This document shows positions 61,103 through 64,000 of a DNA stretch of 64,000 nucleotides, in pieces. Under the pieces are notes generated by a model. The model saw only the letters and a list, made by a program, of their open reading frames with translations. It was not told the origin of the DNA and made no database searches. The position numbers were made by a program, and so were the translations under genes. Origin of the DNA: CAYMAI01 sp964388445 (lineage in GTDB: Bacteria; 4484-113; JAGGVC01); the NCBI GenBank assembly GCA_964388445.1, contig CAYMAI010000003.1, positions 281,565-345,564 of the forward strand, in the 5' to 3' direction. The number at the start of each line of letters is the position of its first letter. The first letter of the stretch is position 1.

Positions 61103-62056
61103 TTACTTCAAACTCGCCGCAACGTCCATATCGAGCTCTTCCGCCATTTTGCGGACGACTTCGAAGTCCCTGCTGCTCGCCGGAATCAAATCATCTATTT
61201 CATAAATTTCGAATATGACTTTTTTGCCCGCGTCGCTGTGCATGACGGCCAAAAGCGCGTCCGTGATTTTTTTCGCCCAATCGTTTGAAAGATACTTTTC
61301 CCCGGCCAGTACTACCGGGTCGCCGGGAATTTTTTCGGTCACGGCAAGCACTCTCGTATCCAGCATTACGTTAGGATATACGTCTTTCACGCGCTCGCGT
61401 ACATCTACGAAGCACGCGCAAGCATCGACGCTTCCCTGCAAAACCGCGATAAGCGCCGTGTCGTGGCCGCCGCTGTATATTACGGCCTTGAAATGGCTGT
61501 CGGGATCTATTCCAGCGGATTTCAAAAGCGCGCGAGGATATAGGTTTCCGGAAGTCGAATTCGGATCGACGAATGCAAATCGTTTACCTCGCAGGTCGTC
61601 AAGCGTCACAATATCGCTGTCCGCGCGTACGACGATTTGCCCTTGATAAAAAGGCTGGCCCTTTCGAACGGCGATCAGCGCAGGCCGCGCGCCGTGCCTT
61701 TCGTTCGCATAAACGTATGCTAGCGGCGGAATCCAGCCTACGAGACAGTCGCCCGTACCAAGAGCTTCGACGGCGGCTACGTAATGCGGCAAAACCACGC
61801 TTTTCACCGGAATCCCAAGCTCGGCGCTTAGCAGTTTATCGAATTCGACGGTTTCCTCGACAATTTTTTCAGCTTCGGTGGAAGGAACGAATGCAATTTT
61901 TACAAGTTCGGGCGCCGGCGGAGCGATTATCGCCCCACCGCTTCTCGGCGCGGTACGCGCGTCGCTTCCTCCGCCACCGCCGGACTTAGGGCATCCGGCG
62001 TTCAGAGCAACCGCCGTAATCGCAAACATCGCCAGTATTGCATAGCCAAACTTCAT
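61103..62056 (-). CDS. phnD: Phosphonate/phosphite-type substrate-binding lipoprotein
   Basis: 317-residue lipoprotein of the PhnD/PtxB family. The lipobox LNAGC (near residue 21) follows a short signal; the mature part begins with a Gly/Ser linker, then VKIAFVPSTEAEKI, a VDPNSTSGNLYPR segment and a SGGHDTAL loop, typical ligand-binding parts. It captures the substrate outside the membrane. ATG 62056 has GGAGG 9 bases upstream; the frame extends to 62083 without a site. Confidence 0.88.
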   Translation of the reverse strand: MKFGYAILAMFAITAVALNAGCPKSGGGGGSDARTAPRSGGAIIAPPAPELVKIAFVPSTEAEKIVEETVEFDKLLSAELGIPVKSVVLPHYVAAVEALGTGDCLVGWIPPLAYVYANERHGARPALIAVRKGQPFYQGQIVVRADSDIVTLDDLRGKRFAFVDPNSTSGNLYPRALLKSAGIDPDSHFKAVIYSGGHDTALIAVLQGSVDACACFVDVRERVKDVYPNVMLDTRVLAVTEKIPGDPVVLAGEKYLSNDWAKKITDALLAVMHSDAGKKVIFEIYEIDDLIPASSRDFEVVRKMAEELDMDVAASLK

Positions 62057-62168
62057 TTCGGGAGACCTCCGGCAGTCCGGCATTGTGAAGCCGAATCAAC
62101 CGGCGCAATAGTACCAGCACAAAGTCCGCGGCGTGATAGAATCGGCTTGTTTTTGGAAACAAGCCGCC

Positions 62169-62972
62169 ATGGTTGAATCAAACGAAAATTGCGTGCTTTT
62201 CGAAAAGTCCGCCGGCATAGCCACGGTGACTCTGAACAGGCCGGACGAACGCAACTCGTTTAACGACGAGGTAATCGCGGGTCTAACGTCTGCATTTCGA
62301 ACGGCCGCAGACCTTCAGGACGTACGCGTAGTTCTATTGCGGGGTGCGGGCAAGGTCTTCAGCGCAGGGGCCGACCTCGGCTGGATGAAAAAAGCGGCTT
62401 CGCTTTCCGAAAAGGAGAACTGCGAAGATGCACTGAAAATGGCGTCGATGTTCGAGGCGCTGTATTACTGCCCGAAGCCCACGGTTGCGGTCGTGCACGG
62501 CGCGGCGATGGGCGGGGCGATGGGCCTGATTGCGGCATGCGACGCGGCGATCGCCGCGGAATCGACAAAATTCGCCTTTACGGAAGTGCTTCTCGGACTG
62601 GCGCCTGCTGTTATCGCTCCGTTCGTTATCGCCAAAATCGGCGCTGCAAACGCGTCTCGATATTTCCTTACGGGCGAGATTTTCGACGCTGACGCGGCGC
62701 ATAAAATAGGGCTTGTTTCAAGTGTAGTGACCGATGCGCATTTAAACGACGCGGCAGCCGCGCTTGCCACGCAGCTTAAAAAGGGCTCTCCCGCAGCGCA
62801 GAGCGAAATTAAGCGGCTTGTTTCGATGGCGAGCGGCTTTTCGCCGGTGGAATTTCGCGATTACACGTCCAAGCTCATCGCGCGCCTGCGCGTAAGCGAA
62901 GACGGACGGGAGGGTATGGCAAGTTTTTTCGAAAAACGCCTGCCCAAATGGTCTTCGGGCGGCAACCCGTAA
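62169..62972 (+). CDS. Enoyl-CoA hydratase/isomerase family protein (LiuC-like)
   Basis: 267-residue crotonase-fold enzyme. The oxyanion-hole GAGKVFSAGADLGWM and the HGAAMGGAMGLIAACD region are visible. The first catalytic Glu of enoyl-CoA hydratases appears replaced in GGAMGL, while the second is present in TEVLLGLAP, as in methylglutaconyl-CoA hydratase (LiuC)-type proteins. The TGEIFDADAAHKIGLV stretch also fits that branch. Role in leucine or other acyl-CoA breakdown is inference. ATG 62169 is preferred to GTG 62133. Confidence 0.82.
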   Translation: MVESNENCVLFEKSAGIATVTLNRPDERNSFNDEVIAGLTSAFRTAADLQDVRVVLLRGAGKVFSAGADLGWMKKAASLSEKENCEDALKMASMFEALYYCPKPTVAVVHGAAMGGAMGLIAACDAAIAAESTKFAFTEVLLGLAPAVIAPFVIAKIGAANASRYFLTGEIFDADAAHKIGLVSSVVTDAHLNDAAAALATQLKKGSPAAQSEIKRLVSMASGFSPVEFRDYTSKLIARLRVSEDGREGMASFFEKRLPKWSSGGNP

Positions 62973-63011
62973 GCTTGCGGAAAATAAACTACGTTGGAGA
63001 GTAAAGGGAAA

Positions 63012-63860
63012 ATGGCAAGGGAGATTAAAGCGGAAGAAATCACGGAGCTTGTCGAGCGGCTCGCCCGCGACGCGGCTTTTTACCTTGACGAAGGTTTCAA
63101 GGACAAGCTTCGCGAAATGCACGCGGCGGAAGAATCCGACGTCGGAAAGCTGGTGCTGGAACAGCTAATCGAGAATTCGGGCATCGCCGAGGACGAGCAC
63201 GTACCGATGTGCCAGGACACGGGAATGGCGGTCGTGTTCGTCGAATGGGGGCAGGATTGCACTCTCGCGGGCGGGACGCTGCAAGACGCCGTTGACGAGG
63301 GCGTACGGCGGGCATACAAGGACAATTTTCTTAGAAAATCCATATATCTTAACCCGTATAAGCGCGACAAAAACACGGGCGACAACACGCCGGCGATAGT
63401 GCATGTTAAAATGGTCGCCGGTGACAAGGTACACGTCAAATTCGCGGCGAAGGGCGGCGGTAGCGAGAATATGAGTACAGTGAAGATGATGAAGCCGTCG
63501 GACGGCATAGCGGGAGTGAAGAAATTCGTCCGCGAATGGGTGGCGCAAGCGGGCGGCAATCCCTGCCCGCCCATCGTCGTCGGCGTCGGCATCGGCGGCA
63601 ACTTCGAGCGCGTGGCGATGCTCGCCAAAGAGGCGCTGCTCCGCGACGTTGGCGATAAACACCCCGACCCGGAAATCGCGGCGCTGGAGGCCGAGCTCCT
63701 CGAAGAAGTCAACAAAACCGGCATCGGCCCGGGCGGGCTCGGCGGCACGCAAACAGCGGCCGCCGTCAAAATCAACGTCGCCCCGTGCCACATCGCGACG
63801 TTCCCCACCGCGGTCAACATCCAGTGCAACGCAAATAGGCATAAGGAAGGGGAGGTGTAG
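63012..63860 (+). CDS. fumA: Class I fumarate hydratase, alpha subunit
   Basis: 282-residue N-terminal (alpha) half of the oxygen-sensitive 4Fe-4S fumarase/tartrate dehydratase. The three cluster cysteines are in PMCQDTG, NPCPPIV and APCHIATFP. In this family a separate beta subunit normally follows, but here the next 140 bases hold no beta gene, and an IS-like end begins 86 bases downstream. Fumarate to malate is the likely reaction in the TCA cycle; tartrate dehydratase is possible. ATG 63012 follows AAAGGGAAA; an in-frame TTG at 62994 is an alternative. Confidence 0.88.
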   Translation: MAREIKAEEITELVERLARDAAFYLDEGFKDKLREMHAAEESDVGKLVLEQLIENSGIAEDEHVPMCQDTGMAVVFVEWGQDCTLAGGTLQDAVDEGVRRAYKDNFLRKSIYLNPYKRDKNTGDNTPAIVHVKMVAGDKVHVKFAAKGGGSENMSTVKMMKPSDGIAGVKKFVREWVAQAGGNPCPPIVVGVGIGGNFERVAMLAKEALLRDVGDKHPDPEIAALEAELLEEVNKTGIGPGGLGGTQTAAAVKINVAPCHIATFPTAVNIQCNANRHKEGEV

Positions 63861-63945
63861 GGAAAACAAGTTTGCTTTATCCCTAATAATTCGCTTTTGT
63901 TCATCACCGGTCTGCTCTATGCAAAAGTAATATCACGTAGAGGAG

Positions 63946-64000
63946 TGAACTGCACCCCTTAAGCTGGACACTTTGACTCGGAAATAGAGGTAGTGCATTT
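63946..64000 (+). mobile_element. Partial IS3-family element, left end
   Basis: The sequence from 63946 begins TGAACTGCACCCCTTAAGCT and continues with GGACA, which closely resembles the terminal inverted repeats of IS3-family (IS150-like) insertion sequences. The transposase genes would lie beyond the right edge and cannot be seen. The family call rests on this ~25-base end only. Confidence 0.55.

Noticed and set aside
59330..62056. Phosphonate degradation operon
   Set aside because: Only transport genes are present; catabolic genes are absent from the window.
1..64000. ParB binding sites (parS) and CRISPR arrays
   Set aside because: I saw no perfect TGTTTCACGTGAAACA and no regularly spaced identical repeats; the repeated Phe-x-Cys codons are within a coding frame and vary.

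Overview
The window is about 64 kb of gene-dense bacterial chromosome with roughly even base composition. The genes are chromosomal housekeeping: RecA, LexA, RuvA, RuvC, UvrC, MutL, RNase Y, SecG, MurB, ParA/ParB, RsmG, Rex and the TsaE/TsaB pair. I see no rRNA, tRNA, CRISPR array or phage. Lipoproteins, multiheme c-type cytochromes, a Rieske/cytochrome b complex, a menaquinone methyltransferase and several families scattered across deep bacterial lineages suggest an uncultured, anaerobic or respiratory free-living bacterium. I cannot name the phylum. No stretch longer than 300 bases lacks a gene. Many promoters have a TATAAT-like -10 box only 6-7 bases before an ATG or GTG, so leaderless mRNAs seem common here.

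Layout. 1-4.1 kb: a truncated unknown gene, a DUF58 gene leading into tsaE-tsaB, a pilin and pyrF. 4.3-9.0 kb: a serine-type operon (class V aminotransferase, SerA, DUF1015 protein, class I aminotransferase). 9.1-10.7 kb: a small lipoprotein and a phosphodiester glycosidase family protein. 10.8-15.9 kb: an electron-transfer operon with Rieske protein, split cytochrome b, a nine-heme cytochrome and a lipoprotein with 33 CxxCH motifs. 15.9-26.6 kb: DNA repair and RNA genes (uvrC, lexA, ruvA, ruvC, yebC, rny, recA, cinA-type pncC, rimO) and an amidohydrolase.

26.6-29.9 kb is the most unusual part: a visibly AT-richer four-gene operon behind a near-consensus promoter. It encodes an exported protein, a 359-residue protein with a short leader and 34 cysteines (26 of them in Phe-x-Cys triplets), a radical SAM/SPASM enzyme and a small helical protein. 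I read it as a candidate peptide-modification (RiPP-like) system with an extremely large multi-site substrate. 30.0-33.7 kb: rpiB, murB, a nucleotide-sugar dehydrogenase and another AT-richer orphan gene.

33.7-40.1 kb holds two large lipoproteins that each combine a cohesin-like beta domain with a duplicated dockerin-like EF-hand module; one continues into a PQQ-type beta-propeller. 40.2-45.7 kb: a YdjC/ChbG deacetylase and a MoxR-DUF58-transglutaminase operon. 45.9-51.7 kb: rsmG-parA-parB, rex, menG and mutL. 51.9-59.3 kb: small cytosolic proteins, an OsmC protein, a cyclic-nucleotide-binding adenylate/guanylate cyclase, a DUF255 thioredoxin-fold protein, secG, a PPC-domain protein, an orphan gene and a NapH-like Fe-S membrane protein. 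59.3-62.1 kb: a phnDCE-type transporter without C-P lyase genes. 62.2-63.9 kb: an enoyl-CoA hydratase and a class I fumarase alpha subunit. The right edge looks like the end of an IS3-family element.
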